Shown piece after piece: positions 44,432 to 54,091 of a stretch of 64,000 nucleotides of DNA; position 1 is the first letter of the stretch, and every line of letters begins with the position of its first letter. The position numbers were made by a program, and so were the translations under genes. The stretch comes from Streptomyces sp. NBC_01241 (GTDB taxonomy: Bacteria; Actinomycetota; Actinomycetes; Streptomycetales; Streptomycetaceae): positions 2,142,501 through 2,206,500 of the forward strand of contig NZ_CP108494.1 in the NCBI RefSeq assembly GCF_041435435.1. The letters are read 5' to 3'. A model generated the notes under the pieces. The model did not search any database and was not told where the DNA came from. It saw nothing but the letters and a program-made list of their open reading frames with translations.

Positions 44432-45193
44432 TCAGTCCAACCAGACATATCCGGCGAGCCGCCCGGTGATGCGGTCGCGGCGGTACGAGAAGTGGTCGCC
44501 CGATTCGAGAGTGCAGACCGGCGATGCGAGCCGGTCCTCGACCCCGAGGGCTTCGAGTTGCGCGTGGACCCCCGCGGTGACGTCCACGGCCGGGGTGCCC
44601 CAACTGGTCTCGGACCAGGAGGCCGGGACGCTCTCGGCGACCTCGGCACGCATCCGGGACGGGACTTCGTAGCACCGTCCGCAGACCGCCGGTCCGGTAC
44701 GGGCGACGATCCGGGAGGGTTCGGCGCCCAGTCCGGTCATGGCCTCGACCGTGGCCGGAACGATTCCGGCGACGAGGCCGGGACGGCCCGCGTGCGCGGC
44801 CGCCGCGACCCCGGCGACCGGGTCGGCGAGGAGTACGGGGGTGCAGTCGGCGGTGAGCACGGCGAGCGGGAGTCCGCGCCGCGCGGTCACCACCGCGTCC
44901 ACCGCGGGGATCTCCGAAGCGTCTCCCCACGGGCCGTCGACGACCGCGACGTCCCGCCCGTGCACCTGGTTCATCCAGACGACCTGCGCCGGGTCGAGAC
45001 CGAGGGCCCCGGCGGCCCGCTCCCGATTGGCCAGAACGGCGGCGAGGTCGTCTCCGACCGCGCCGCCGAGGTTGAGCTCCTCGTACGGAGCGGCGCTCAC
45101 CCCGCCCCACCTGTCGGTGAAGGCGAAGTGCGCGCCGCGGCCCCCCGAGGTTACTGAGGACACTGCGGGAACTGCGTGATGCCGACCTATCAC
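44432..45193 (-). CDS. pgeF: PgeF/YfiH (laccase-domain) protein
   Basis: A 253-residue DUF152 protein. The metal-binding residues of the family are seen in [18 protein letters not shown] and [15 protein letters not shown]. It was long annotated as polyphenol oxidase or laccase; PgeF is a peptidoglycan-editing factor in E. coli and homologues also act on purine nucleosides. The GTG at 45193 overlaps the ftsZ stop (GTGA), so it is translated with ftsZ, which supports a wall-related role. Confidence 0.92.
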   Translation of the reverse strand: MIGRHHAVPAVSSVTSGGRGAHFAFTDRWGGVSAAPYEELNLGGAVGDDLAAVLANRERAAGALGLDPAQVVWMNQVHGRDVAVVDGPWGDASEIPAVDAVVTARRGLPLAVLTADCTPVLLADPVAGVAAAAHAGRPGLVAGIVPATVEAMTGLGAEPSRIVARTGPAVCGRCYEVPSRMRAEVAESVPASWSETSWGTPAVDVTAGVHAQLEALGVEDRLASPVCTLESGDHFSYRRDRITGRLAGYVWLD

Positions 45194-46404
45194 TTCAAGA
45201 AGTCCGGAACATCCAGTTCCTCGGCCTGGGAGTCCTGGTAGGGACGGGCCGGCGGGATGTGCGGCGGAGTGACCGGCGGCAGGTGGCTCTCGCCGACCGC
45301 CGATACGGGCTCGGCCTGGACCGGGGGCTCCTCGCGCGGGATCACGGAGCCCAGTCCGCCGCTCTGGCGCACGGGCTCGGCGGTCCGGACCGGCGGAGCC
45401 GGCTCCTCGCGCTTGGTGGAGTTCGCGCCCAGGACGTTCTCGCGCCGGGCCGGCGGCTGTCCGCCGTCGAAACCCGCCGCGATCACGGTGACGCGGACCT
45501 CGTCGCCCAGTGCGTCGTCGATGACCGCACCGAAGATGATGTTCGCCTCGGGGTGAGCCGCCTCGCTCACCAGCTGGGCGGCCTCGTTGATCTCGAAGAG
45601 ACCGAGGTCGCTGCCGCCGGAGATGGAGAGCAGGACACCGCGGGCGCCGTCGATGGACGCCTCCAGGAGCGGCGAGGAGATCGCCATCTCCGCGGCGGCC
45701 ACGGCGCGGTCGTCGCCGCGGGCCGAGCCGATGCCCATGAGTGCCGATCCGGCCTCGGACATGACCGACTTGACGTCGGCAAAGTCGAGGTTGATCAGGC
45801 CCGGGGTCGTGATGAGGTCGGTGATGCCCTGGACGCCCGAGAGCAGCACCTGGTCGGCCGACTTGAACGCGTCGAGCACGCTGACCTGGCGGTCCGAGAT
45901 GGACAGCAGTCGGTCGTTGGGAATGACGATGAGGGTGTCGACCTCTTCGCGGAGCTCGGCGATGCCGTCCTCCGCCTGGTTCGCGCGCCGCCGGCCCTCG
46001 AAGGTGAACGGGCGGGTGACCACGCCGATCGTGAGGGCGCCGAGCGAGCGTGCGATGTTGGCGACGACGGGTGCGCCGCCGGTGCCGGTGCCGCCGCCCT
46101 CTCCGGCGGTGACGAAGACCATGTCGGCCCCCTTGAGGACCTCCTCGATCTCCTCACGGTGGTCCTCTGCCGCTTTGCGACCGACGGCCGGGTTGGCCCC
46201 GGCGCCGAGGCCGCGGGTGAGTTCGCGGCCGACGTCGAGCTTGACGTCGGCGTCGCTCATCAACAGGGCTTGCGCATCCGTGTTGATCGCGATGAACTCG
46301 ACGCCCTTGAGACCGACCTCGATCATTCGGTTGATGGCATTGACACCACCGCCGCCGACACCGATGACCTTGATGACTGCGAGGTAGTTCTGCGGTGCTG
46401 CCAC
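45190..46404 (-). CDS. ftsZ: Cell division protein FtsZ
   Basis: A 404-residue tubulin-like GTPase. The GTP-binding signature GGGTGTG is at 103-109, NTDAQAL at 41-47, and the T7-loop is [11 protein letters not shown]. After the core (to about 315) comes a Pro/Glu-rich linker and the C-terminal peptide ELDVPDFLK that binds SepF and other partners. In Streptomyces FtsZ is needed for sporulation septa rather than for growth. The ATG at 46404 follows GAGG further upstream. Several promoters are expected in the 277 nt upstream. Confidence 0.98.
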   Translation of the reverse strand: MAAPQNYLAVIKVIGVGGGGVNAINRMIEVGLKGVEFIAINTDAQALLMSDADVKLDVGRELTRGLGAGANPAVGRKAAEDHREEIEEVLKGADMVFVTAGEGGGTGTGGAPVVANIARSLGALTIGVVTRPFTFEGRRRANQAEDGIAELREEVDTLIVIPNDRLLSISDRQVSVLDAFKSADQVLLSGVQGITDLITTPGLINLDFADVKSVMSEAGSALMGIGSARGDDRAVAAAEMAISSPLLEASIDGARGVLLSISGGSDLGLFEINEAAQLVSEAAHPEANIIFGAVIDDALGDEVRVTVIAAGFDGGQPPARRENVLGANSTKREEPAPPVRTAEPVRQSGGLGSVIPREEPPVQAEPVSAVGESHLPPVTPPHIPPARPYQDSQAEELDVPDFLK

Positions 46405-46681
46405 GTCGAAGGCCTCTCGCCTCGAGTTACGTGTCGTCGCTGTGCGGGGGTCCCGCCGCGACGACGGATGCCGATTGGGACGGTCCGAAACGCCGACCCA
46501 AACCCTAACGTTGAAGTTTAGGGTTACCAGTGTGTCTGTTTCATGGACTCTTCCGAACAGGACACTAAGTCGACAAGTGGCGCACGTTCAACGAACACGC
46601 CGAACCTCCCGTTTTTCTTTTCACCCTATGTGATCACCCGTAGCGCTGACCAACCAGGGTGCTGGCCAGGCCAAATGTGCG
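46405..46681 (-). promoter_or_regulatory. ftsZ promoter region with an 8-bp inverted repeat
   Basis: The ftsQ-ftsZ gap is AT-richer than its flanks (for example TTTTTCTTTTC near 46612) and has no gene. AACCCTAA (46501-46508) and TTAGGGTT (46518-46525) form a perfect inverted repeat with a 9-nt spacer, about 100 nt before the ATG. In S. coelicolor this gap holds multiple ftsZ promoters, one developmentally controlled; I cannot place the individual promoters here with confidence. Confidence 0.7.
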
Positions 46682-47476
46682 TCAACTACCGGACACGGCA
46701 GGGGCGGTGGGTGCACTCACGTCGAAGTGTCCCGCTTTGGGAGCGGCTTTCATGAGAGCGGTGAGGACTTTCGCCTTCGCCGGCCCGTCTTTGCCACTGC
46801 CCCAGATCACCGTGCGACCACGGGTGAGTTCCAGGGAGATCGAGTCGTACGAGGTGACCCGTACGACCTGGGTGTCCTTGGCGACGCCCACCGGAAGCCC
46901 GCCCGCGACCCGGACCGCTTCCCGCACCAGCCGGGCGCTGCCGAAGCGGCGCAGACTTGCCGACCGACCGGGCGCCAATTCAAGCAGAGGTACCTGCCCG
47001 GGTGATTTGTCCACCGTCGCGAAACGCACTCCTTTCGCGTCCACTTCGGTAAACTTTGTACCCTTTTTCATCAACAGGACCGGCTGCCGTTCGGTCACCT
47101 CGAGTCCGATTCCATGCGGCCATGACCGTACGACATCCACCGAGTCGATCCGTGGCAGCTTCCGGCGCAACCGGTCGGCGATGGCATCGGTGTCCACGGA
47201 GATCAGGGGAGCACCGATCGGTACGGCCGCGGCGGCCTTCACCTCGGCCGGTGTCAGCACGTCGAGGCCGGTGATCCTGACCTGTTCGGCCCGGAGCCAG
47301 GAGGAGCCGTAGAGCGCCCACACGGCGCCGGAGCCGAGCAGGAGCACCAGCGCGCCGATGACGATCAGCTGTCCGCGGCTGGGCCGCCTGCGGCCTTCGG
47401 GGTGCGGGCGCGGCGGGCGGGCCGGGGAGTCCTCCTGCTGCGCTGCACCGCGCTGGGCGGTCGTCGGTCCGGCCAC
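46682..47476 (-). CDS. ftsQ: Cell division protein FtsQ (DivIB)
   Basis: A 264-residue single-pass protein of the divisome. The cytoplasmic N-terminus is basic and Pro-rich (1-35), the membrane helix is about 37-57 (GQLIVIGALVLLLGSGAVWALY), and the POTRA domain follows (LRAEQVRITGLDVLTPAEVKAAA). The beta domain includes VVRSWPHGIGLEVTERQPVLLM. The start is a GTG at 47476, 50 nt after the murG stop. It works with FtsL and the septal enzymes FtsW and FtsI. Confidence 0.94.
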   Translation of the reverse strand: MAGPTTAQRGAAQQEDSPARPPRPHPEGRRRPSRGQLIVIGALVLLLGSGAVWALYGSSWLRAEQVRITGLDVLTPAEVKAAAAVPIGAPLISVDTDAIADRLRRKLPRIDSVDVVRSWPHGIGLEVTERQPVLLMKKGTKFTEVDAKGVRFATVDKSPGQVPLLELAPGRSASLRRFGSARLVREAVRVAGGLPVGVAKDTQVVRVTSYDSISLELTRGRTVIWGSGKDGPAKAKVLTALMKAAPKAGHFDVSAPTAPAVSGS

Positions 47477-47526
47477 GCTCGCTCCTTACGCCGGGTCCGG
47501 GGGCATCGCCCCCGGACCCGTCCGCC

Positions 47527-48621
47527 TCACGCGCCTCGGCGTGCGGCAATCGCCTCGTACACCATGCCGACGAGCAGATCGTCGGCGTCCCTGCGGCCGA
47601 ACTCGGCGGCGGCGCGGGACATCTCGTACAACCGGTGCGGATCCGCGAGCACCGGCAGGACGTTGCCCTGCACCCACTCGGGGGTGAGCGCCGCGTCATC
47701 CACCAGCAGACCGCCGCCGGCGTTGACCACCGGCTGGGCGTTGAGCCGCTGTTCGCCGTTGCCGATGGGCAGCGGTACGTAGGCGGCGGGGAGCCCGACG
47801 GCGGAGAGTTCGGCGACGGTCATCGCGCCCGCACGGCAGAGCATCATGTCGGCCGCAGCGTACGCGAGGTCCATCCGGTCCACGTACGGTACCGGGATAT
47901 AGGGCGGCATACCGGGCATGTTGTCGATGCGCGGCAATTCGTTCTTCGGGCCGACCACGTGCAGGATCTGGATCCCGGAGCGCTGCAGCAGCGGGGCGAC
48001 CCGCTGGACCACCTCGTTGAGATGGCGGGCGCCCTGCGAGCCGCCGGAGACCAGCAGCGTCGGCAGGTTGGGGTCGAGGCCGAAGGCCGCACGCGCCTCG
48101 GGACGGACCCGGGCCCGGTCCAGGGTGGCGATGGTCCGGCGCAGCGGGATGCCGATGTAGCGGGCACCGCGCAGCTTGCTGTCGGGGGTGGAGACGGCGA
48201 CCCCGTGGGCGTACCGGGAACCGATCTTGTTGGCCAGGCCCGGCCGGGCGTTGGCCTCATGGACGACGATCGGCACACCGGCCCGCTTGGCGGCGAGGTA
48301 GCCGGGCAGGGCGACGTAGCCGCCGAAGCCGACGACGCAGTCCGCCTTGGTGCGCTCCAGGATCTGCTCGGCGGCCTTGATGGTGCCGCGCAGCCGTCCC
48401 GGGACGGTGATCAGTTCCGGGGTGGGCTTGCGTGGCAGCGGCACGGCCGGGATCAGGGCGAGTTCGTACCCCCGCTCGGGTACGAGCCTGGTCTCGAGTC
48501 CGCGCTCCGTGCCGAGGGCAGTGATTCCCACGCTCGGGTCCTGCCTGCGCAGGGCGTCCGCGAGGGCAAGCGCGGGCTCGATGTGGCCGGCGGTCCCCCC
48601 ACCGGCGAGTACGACATGCAC
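47527..48621 (-). CDS. murG: UDP-GlcNAc:lipid I N-acetylglucosaminyltransferase
   Basis: A 364-residue GT-B glycosyltransferase that adds GlcNAc to lipid I at the inner membrane to give lipid II. It begins [20 protein letters not shown] (GGTGGH-type nucleotide loop), has [20 protein letters not shown] and [14 protein letters not shown], then [15 protein letters not shown] and the donor-binding [24 protein letters not shown]. The GTG at 48621 lies 6 nt after the ftsW stop. Confidence 0.97.
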   Translation of the reverse strand: MHVVLAGGGTAGHIEPALALADALRRQDPSVGITALGTERGLETRLVPERGYELALIPAVPLPRKPTPELITVPGRLRGTIKAAEQILERTKADCVVGFGGYVALPGYLAAKRAGVPIVVHEANARPGLANKIGSRYAHGVAVSTPDSKLRGARYIGIPLRRTIATLDRARVRPEARAAFGLDPNLPTLLVSGGSQGARHLNEVVQRVAPLLQRSGIQILHVVGPKNELPRIDNMPGMPPYIPVPYVDRMDLAYAAADMMLCRAGAMTVAELSAVGLPAAYVPLPIGNGEQRLNAQPVVNAGGGLLVDDAALTPEWVQGNVLPVLADPHRLYEMSRAAAEFGRRDADDLLVGMVYEAIAARRGA

Positions 48622-48627
48622 CGAAAT

Positions 48628-50076
48628 TCACCGCTCTCCGGACGGACGCTTCTTGACGCGCCGTCTCATCGTCTTCCATCTCACCCCGGGCCTCCGCATG
48701 GCCAGGGCCGCCTTCGCGGCGGGATCCTCTCGCGCGAACGCGATCAGCAGCCCGACAGCGAACATGGTCGGCAGCAGGGCCGATCCTCCGTAGGAGAACA
48801 GCGGGAGCGGGACACCGGCGATCGGCAGCAGGCCGAGCACCGCACCGATGTTGATCACGGTCTGCACCATGATCCAGGTGGTCACACCTCCCGCGGCGTA
48901 CCTCACGAAGGGGTCCTCCGTGCGTCCGGCCACGCGGATACCCGCATAGCCTAGAGCCGCGAAGAGGGCGAGTACCGACAGCGTCCCCGCCAACCCCAGT
49001 TCCTCCCCGGTGATGGCGAAGATGAAGTCCGTGTGCGGTTCGGGTAGTTGACCCCATTTTTCCACACTCGCGCCGATCCCGGAACCGAACCATCCGCCGG
49101 ACGCCAGGGCGTAGATTCCGTGCACGGCCTGCCAGCAGGAGTCCCCGGGCCCGGGATCGCTGGCGCCGACGCAGGCGAGCCTGGACATCCGGTTCGGGCT
49201 GGTCTTGATCAGCACGAAGGCGATCACCCCGGCGAAACCGAGCACCCCGGCGAAGAGCCGGGTGGGGGCCCCGGCCAGCCAGAGCAGTCCGAACAGGATC
49301 GCCGTGAGAATGATCGCAGTGCCCATGTCGCCGCCGAGCATGATCAGCCCGAGGAGCAGGAAGGCGACCGGGACGAGCGGCACGAGCATGTGTTTCCACT
49401 GCGTCAGCAGCTGTTTGTCCTGTTTGCGGGCGAGCAGGTCCGCGCTCCACAGAACCAGGGCCAGTTTCCCGAACTCACTGGGCTGGAGAAGGAAGGGACC
49501 GCCCAGGGAGAGCCAGTTCTGGTTGCCGTTGATCGACATTCCGATCCCCGGCACCTGAACCAGCACCATCAGGAAGACGGTCCCCGCGAGCAGCGGGTAG
49601 GCGAACGCCCGGTGCAGTTTGGTGGGCATACGGGCGGCGATCGCCATCAGTCCGCCGCCGATCACGGCGGCGAGGAGCTGTTTGCGGAAGAAGTAGGTGC
49701 CGGGTTTATCCAGCTCCAGGGCCTTGATCATCGAGGCGGAGTAGACCATCACCAGGCCGAGCACGGTGATCAGCAGGCCGGCGCCCAGGATCAGGTAGTA
49801 CGCGGTCAGAGGGCGGTCCCAGGTCCGGCGTGCCTGCTCGTACATCCGGCGCGCGCCGCCGCCGCGCGGGGCACGGGGGGTGCCGGTGGAACGCCCCTTG
49901 GAACGGGGCACGGAGGGGCGCCGGGAGCCGGTGACCGGCCGGACACGCAGGGCGGGGCCCAGCGGCGCCGGGACGGCCGCGCCGGCGAGGAGGGGCCGTG
50001 CGAACGCCCGGCTGATCGCCACGGTGGCCCGTGAGCGGTCCTCACGGGGTGCGGCGGAGCTCTCTTCGGCCGGCAT
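48628..50076 (-). CDS. ftsW: Peptidoglycan polymerase FtsW (SEDS family)
   Basis: A 482-residue SEDS glycosyltransferase with about ten membrane helices from residue 92 on. Key parts are NGNQNWLSLGGPFLLQPSEFGKLALVLW, IMLGGDMGTAIIL, EPHTDFIFAITGEELGLAG and GVPLPLFSYGGSALLP. The first 85 residues are an Arg/Pro/Ala-rich cytoplasmic extension. It makes septal glycan together with FtsI. The ATG at 50076 has GGAGGGG upstream; 113 nt separate it from the murD stop. Confidence 0.95.
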   Translation of the reverse strand: MPAEESSAAPREDRSRATVAISRAFARPLLAGAAVPAPLGPALRVRPVTGSRRPSVPRSKGRSTGTPRAPRGGGARRMYEQARRTWDRPLTAYYLILGAGLLITVLGLVMVYSASMIKALELDKPGTYFFRKQLLAAVIGGGLMAIAARMPTKLHRAFAYPLLAGTVFLMVLVQVPGIGMSINGNQNWLSLGGPFLLQPSEFGKLALVLWSADLLARKQDKQLLTQWKHMLVPLVPVAFLLLGLIMLGGDMGTAIILTAILFGLLWLAGAPTRLFAGVLGFAGVIAFVLIKTSPNRMSRLACVGASDPGPGDSCWQAVHGIYALASGGWFGSGIGASVEKWGQLPEPHTDFIFAITGEELGLAGTLSVLALFAALGYAGIRVAGRTEDPFVRYAAGGVTTWIMVQTVINIGAVLGLLPIAGVPLPLFSYGGSALLPTMFAVGLLIAFAREDPAAKAALAMRRPGVRWKTMRRRVKKRPSGER

Positions 50077-50189
50077 TGTCGCTGTCCCCTCCACTGCTCG
50101 TGCCCGGGGCCGCAGCCGAGGGCCGCGGCCCGTGGCGCGGCCGCCCGCACCCGGTCGTCCGGGACGGTACGCTGCGGAGGCCGGGCCCG

Positions 50190-51632
50190 TCAGGCGCTCT
50201 CGGCGGCGAGTGCGCGGACCGCGTCCGCGAACGCCTCGCCCCGCTTGTTGTAATTGGCGAACATGTCCATCGAGGCGCAGGCCGGGGCCATCAGTACGGT
50301 GTCTCCCGGCCGGGCGAGCCGTGCCGCCTCGCGGACCGCCTCGGACATCGCCCCAGTGTCGGTCCGGTCGAGGTCGACCACCGGGACTTCGGGGGCGTGT
50401 CGCGCGAGGGCTTCGCGGATCAGGGCCCGGTCCCGGCCGATCAGTACGACGCCCCGCAGCCGCCCGGCGGCCCCGGTCACCAGCTCGTCGAACGTGGCGC
50501 CCTTGGCGAGGCCACCGGCGATCCAGACGATCGGATCGTAGGCCGCGAGGGAGGCCTCGGCGGCATGGGTGTTGGTGGCCTTGGAGTCGTCGATGTACGC
50601 GACCTGGTCGATGTCCTCGACGTGCTCGATGCGGTGCGGGTCGGGGCAAAAGGCCCGCAGTCCGTCCCGTACGGCCGCGGGCTCGACACCGAAGGCGCGG
50701 GCCAGGGCCGCGGCCGCCAGGGCGTTGGCGATGTTGTGCGGGGCCGGCGGGTTGACGTCGGTGACCTCGGCGAGCTCCTGGGCCTGCTTCTGCCGGTTCG
50801 TCACGAAGGCGCGGTCGACGAGGATGCCGTCGACGACGCCCAGTTGGGACGGGCCCGGTGTGCCCAGGGTGAAGCCGATGGCGCGGCAGCCCTCCTCGAC
50901 GTCGGCCGCGCGGACCAGGTCCTCGGTCGCCTTCTCGGCCGCGTTGTAGACGCAGGCGACGCGATTGCCCTCGTAGATCCGGCCCTTGTCCGCGACGTAC
51001 GCCTCCATGGAGCCGTGCCAGTCGAGGTGGTCGGGGGCCAGGTTGAGGACGGCCGCGGAGTGGGCGCGCAGCGAGGGCGCCCAGTGCAGCTGGTAACTGG
51101 ACAGTTCGACGGCGAGTACGTCGTACTCCTCGTCGCCGAGGACGGCGTCGAGGAGGGAGACGCCGATGTTGCCGACCGCGGCGGTGCGCAGCCCGGCCGC
51201 CTCCAGGATGGCGGCGAGCATCCGTACGGTCGTGGTCTTGCCGTTGGTGCCGGTGACCGCGAGCCAGGGCGCCGGTTCCCTGCCGCCGTGGCCGCGCAGC
51301 CGCCAGGCGAGTTCGACGTCGCCCCAGACCGGGACGCCCGCCTCGGCGGCTGCGGTGAAGAGCGGCTTGTCGGGCTTCCAGCCCGGGGTGGTGACGATGA
51401 GCTCGGTGGACTCGGGCAGGGTCGCCCCGTCGCCGAGGCGCACGGTGATGCCCTGCGCCTCCAGCTCCGCGGCCTGCGTACGGGAACGCTCGTCGTCCCC
51501 GTCGTTGACCACCGTGACGACGGCGCCCAGGCCGTGCAGCACCGTGGCCGCCGGGATTCCGGAGACTCCGAGTCCCGCGACGGTGACGTGCTTGCCCTGC
51601 CAGTCCTGGTTGCTCACTTCTCGGCTGCCCAT
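50190..51632 (-). CDS. murD: UDP-N-acetylmuramoylalanine--D-glutamate ligase
   Basis: A 480-residue Mur ligase that adds D-Glu to UDP-MurNAc-L-Ala. The N-terminal Rossmann-like part is HVTVAGLGVSGIPAATVLHGLG, the P-loop is AVTGTNGKTTTVRM, and LELSSYQL-type VELSSYQLHWAPSLRA, NLAPDHLDWHGS and YIDDSKATNTHAAEASL are family marks. The ATG at 51632 lies inside the end of mraY (19 nt overlap). A GTG at 51617 that overlaps the mraY stop by 4 nt (GTGA) is an equally good start. Confidence 0.96.
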   Translation of the reverse strand: MGSREVSNQDWQGKHVTVAGLGVSGIPAATVLHGLGAVVTVVNDGDDERSRTQAAELEAQGITVRLGDGATLPESTELIVTTPGWKPDKPLFTAAAEAGVPVWGDVELAWRLRGHGGREPAPWLAVTGTNGKTTTVRMLAAILEAAGLRTAAVGNIGVSLLDAVLGDEEYDVLAVELSSYQLHWAPSLRAHSAAVLNLAPDHLDWHGSMEAYVADKGRIYEGNRVACVYNAAEKATEDLVRAADVEEGCRAIGFTLGTPGPSQLGVVDGILVDRAFVTNRQKQAQELAEVTDVNPPAPHNIANALAAAALARAFGVEPAAVRDGLRAFCPDPHRIEHVEDIDQVAYIDDSKATNTHAAEASLAAYDPIVWIAGGLAKGATFDELVTGAAGRLRGVVLIGRDRALIREALARHAPEVPVVDLDRTDTGAMSEAVREAARLARPGDTVLMAPACASMDMFANYNKRGEAFADAVRALAAESA

Positions 51633-52684
51633 CCCGCGTAGAAGAGACCGAGTCCGACGATCACGCACATGCCCTGGATGATCCAGAAGCGGACCACGAC
51701 AAGGACCTCGGACCACCCCTTGAGTTCGAAGTGGTGCTGGAGCGGCGCCATCCGGAAGACTCGCTTACCGGTCATCTTGAAGGAGCCGACCTGGATGACC
51801 ACGGACATGGTGATCATCACGAAGAGTCCGCCGAGGACGGCCATCAGGAACTCCGTGCGGGAGCAGATGGCCAGACCCGCGAGGGCGCCGCCGAGGGCGA
51901 GCGAGCCGGTGTCGCCCATGAAGATCTTGGCGGGCGAGGTGTTCCACCACAGGAAGCCGAAGCAGGCGCCCATCAGCGCGGAGGCGACGACCGCCAGGTC
52001 GAGTGGATCTCGTACCTCGAAACAGGCGTTGGGGTTGGTCAGGGTCGTCGCGTTGGCGCAGGACTCCTGGAACTGCCACAGCCCGATGAAGGTGTACGCG
52101 CCGAAGACCATCACCGACGCGCCGGTGGCCAGGCCGTCCAGACCGTCCGTCAGGTTCACGCCGTTGGACATGGCGAGGATCATGAACAGCGCCCAGACGA
52201 CGAACAGCACCGGGCCGATCGACCAGCCGAAGTCCGCGACGAACGACAGCTTGGTGGAGGCAGGGGTGTTGCCACGGGCGTCGGCGAACTGGAGCGAGAG
52301 CACCGCGAAGGCGATACCCACGATCAGCTGGCCCGCCATCTTCGCCTTGGCCCGCAGACCCAGCGAGCGCTGCTTGACGATCTTGATGTAGTCGTCGAGG
52401 AAGCCGACGAGACCCATGCCGGTCATCAGGAAGAGCACCAGCACACCGGAGAAGCGCATCTCCTCACCGGTGATCACCTTCGCCAGGACGTACGCGATGA
52501 TCGTCGCCAGAATGAAGGCAATACCGCCCATGGTGGGCGTGCCCTTCTTGGACCCGTGGGTACGCGGGCCGTCGTCCCGGATGAACTGCCCGTATCCCTT
52601 GCGGGCCAGCAGTTTGATCAGCAGCGGAGTTCCGACCAGGGTCAGGAAGAGCCCGATGGCCCCCGCGAAGAGGATCTGCCTCAT
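51614..52684 (-). CDS. mraY: Phospho-N-acetylmuramoyl-pentapeptide transferase
   Basis: A 356-residue membrane enzyme with ten helices that links UDP-MurNAc-pentapeptide to undecaprenyl phosphate, giving lipid I. Marks are DDGPRTHGSKKGTPTMGG, the Asp-rich GFLDDYIKI, NLTDGLDGLATG and MGDTGSLALGGALAG, with HHFELKGWSE near the end. The ATG overlaps the murF stop (ATGA). Confidence 0.98.
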   Translation of the reverse strand: MRQILFAGAIGLFLTLVGTPLLIKLLARKGYGQFIRDDGPRTHGSKKGTPTMGGIAFILATIIAYVLAKVITGEEMRFSGVLVLFLMTGMGLVGFLDDYIKIVKQRSLGLRAKAKMAGQLIVGIAFAVLSLQFADARGNTPASTKLSFVADFGWSIGPVLFVVWALFMILAMSNGVNLTDGLDGLATGASVMVFGAYTFIGLWQFQESCANATTLTNPNACFEVRDPLDLAVVASALMGACFGFLWWNTSPAKIFMGDTGSLALGGALAGLAICSRTEFLMAVLGGLFVMITMSVVIQVGSFKMTGKRVFRMAPLQHHFELKGWSEVLVVVRFWIIQGMCVIVGLGLFYAGWAAEK

Positions 52685-54087
52685 CGGCCGGCGACCTCGC
52701 CCTCGGACGCGTTCTCCAGCAGTGCCATGGCGACCTGCTCCAGGCCGACCGACCGGGACGCCTTCACCAGCACGACGTCTCCCGGGCGCAGTTCACTGCG
52801 CAACAGGTCGACGGCAGCCTGCGCGTCGGACACGTGCACCGACTCCTCACCCCACGAACCCTCGTTGTATGCGCCCAGTTGCAGCCAGGAGGCCTCTCTG
52901 CCCCCGACCGCGACGAGCTTGCTGACGTTGAGCCGGACAGCGAGCCGTCCGACCGCGTCGTGCTCGGCGAGCGAGGCGTCTCCGAGCTCGGCCATGGGGC
53001 CGAGCACCGCCCACGTACGCCGGCCCTTCCCCATGGCGGCCAGCGCGCGCAGCGCTGCCTTCATGGATTCGGGGTTCGCGTTGTAGGCGTCATTGACGAA
53101 CGTCACGCCGTCCGGACGCTCGGTGACCTCCATGCGCCAGCGGGAGAGGGTGCCCGCCTCGGAGAGCCCTTCGGCGATCTCGTCTGCGGACAGGCCCAAC
53201 TCATGGGCGACGGCGGCCGCGGCGAGCGCGTTCGACACGTGGTGCTCACCGTACAGGCGCATGGTCACGTCGCTGCACCCGGTGGGTGTGTGGAGCGTGA
53301 AAGCGGGACGGCCGTCGTCGGTGAGACGGACGTTCTCTCCCCGTACGTCCGCTTCCGCGGCTTCACCGAAGAGCAGCACCCGGGCTTTCGTACGGGAGGT
53401 CATGGCGCGCACGAGCGGGTCGTCGGCGTTGAGCACGGCGAGGCCGTCCTGTGGCAGCGACTCGACCATCTCGCCCTTGGCCTTGGCGATTTGCTCGCGG
53501 CCGCCGAACTCGCCGATGTGGGCGGTGCCGACGTTGAGGACGAGACCGATCCGGGGCGGGACGAGGCCGGTGAGGTAACAGATGTCGCCGACGTAGCGTG
53601 CGCCCATTTCGAGGACGAGGTGCTGGGTGTCCTCGGTGGCGCGCAGGGCGGTGAGCGGCAGCCCGATCTCGTTGTTGAGGTTGCCCGCCGGGTAGACCGT
53701 GGGCCCCTTGCGTTCGAGGAGCTGGGCGATGAGGTCCTTGGTGGAGGTCTTGCCCGCGGAGCCGGTGAGGGCGACGACGGTGGTGCCGAGGCGGCCCACG
53801 ACGGCGCGGGCGAGCGCGCCGAGGGCGGCCACGACGTCATCGACGACGATCGCCGGAACACCGACGGGGCGGGCGGCCAGCACGGCTGCCGCGCCCGCCT
53901 CGACGGCGCGCTGCGCGTAGTCGTGGCCGTCGACCCGCTCCCCGGCGAAGGCGACGAACAGGCTGCCTTTCTTCACCTCTCGGGAGTCGATGACGACGGG
54001 ACCGCTGACGGTTGCTGCCGGATCGGGTATGTCGTACGACTGCCCGCCGACGATTTCGGCGATCTCGGCGAGGGAAAGGGCGATCAC
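52681..54087 (-). CDS. murF: UDP-MurNAc-tripeptide--D-alanyl-D-alanine ligase
   Basis: A 468-residue Mur ligase that adds D-Ala-D-Ala. It starts VIALSLAEIAEIVGGQSYDI, has the SREVKKGSLFVAFAGERVDGHDY substrate motif, the P-loop ALTGSAGKTSTKDL, EMGARYVGDI, NVGTAHIGEFGG and the C-terminal NDAYNANPESMKAAL and LGPMAELGD. The GTG at 54087 lies 4 nt after the murE stop with GGGA 7 nt upstream. Confidence 0.97.
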   Translation of the reverse strand: MIALSLAEIAEIVGGQSYDIPDPAATVSGPVVIDSREVKKGSLFVAFAGERVDGHDYAQRAVEAGAAAVLAARPVGVPAIVVDDVVAALGALARAVVGRLGTTVVALTGSAGKTSTKDLIAQLLERKGPTVYPAGNLNNEIGLPLTALRATEDTQHLVLEMGARYVGDICYLTGLVPPRIGLVLNVGTAHIGEFGGREQIAKAKGEMVESLPQDGLAVLNADDPLVRAMTSRTKARVLLFGEAAEADVRGENVRLTDDGRPAFTLHTPTGCSDVTMRLYGEHHVSNALAAAAVAHELGLSADEIAEGLSEAGTLSRWRMEVTERPDGVTFVNDAYNANPESMKAALRALAAMGKGRRTWAVLGPMAELGDASLAEHDAVGRLAVRLNVSKLVAVGGREASWLQLGAYNEGSWGEESVHVSDAQAAVDLLRSELRPGDVVLVKASRSVGLEQVAMALLENASEGEVAGR

Positions 54088-54091
54088 TTGG

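Noticed and set aside
46405..46681. A small gene in the ftsQ-ftsZ gap
   Set aside because: Short frames have no ribosome site or similarity, and the base composition is that of a promoter region.
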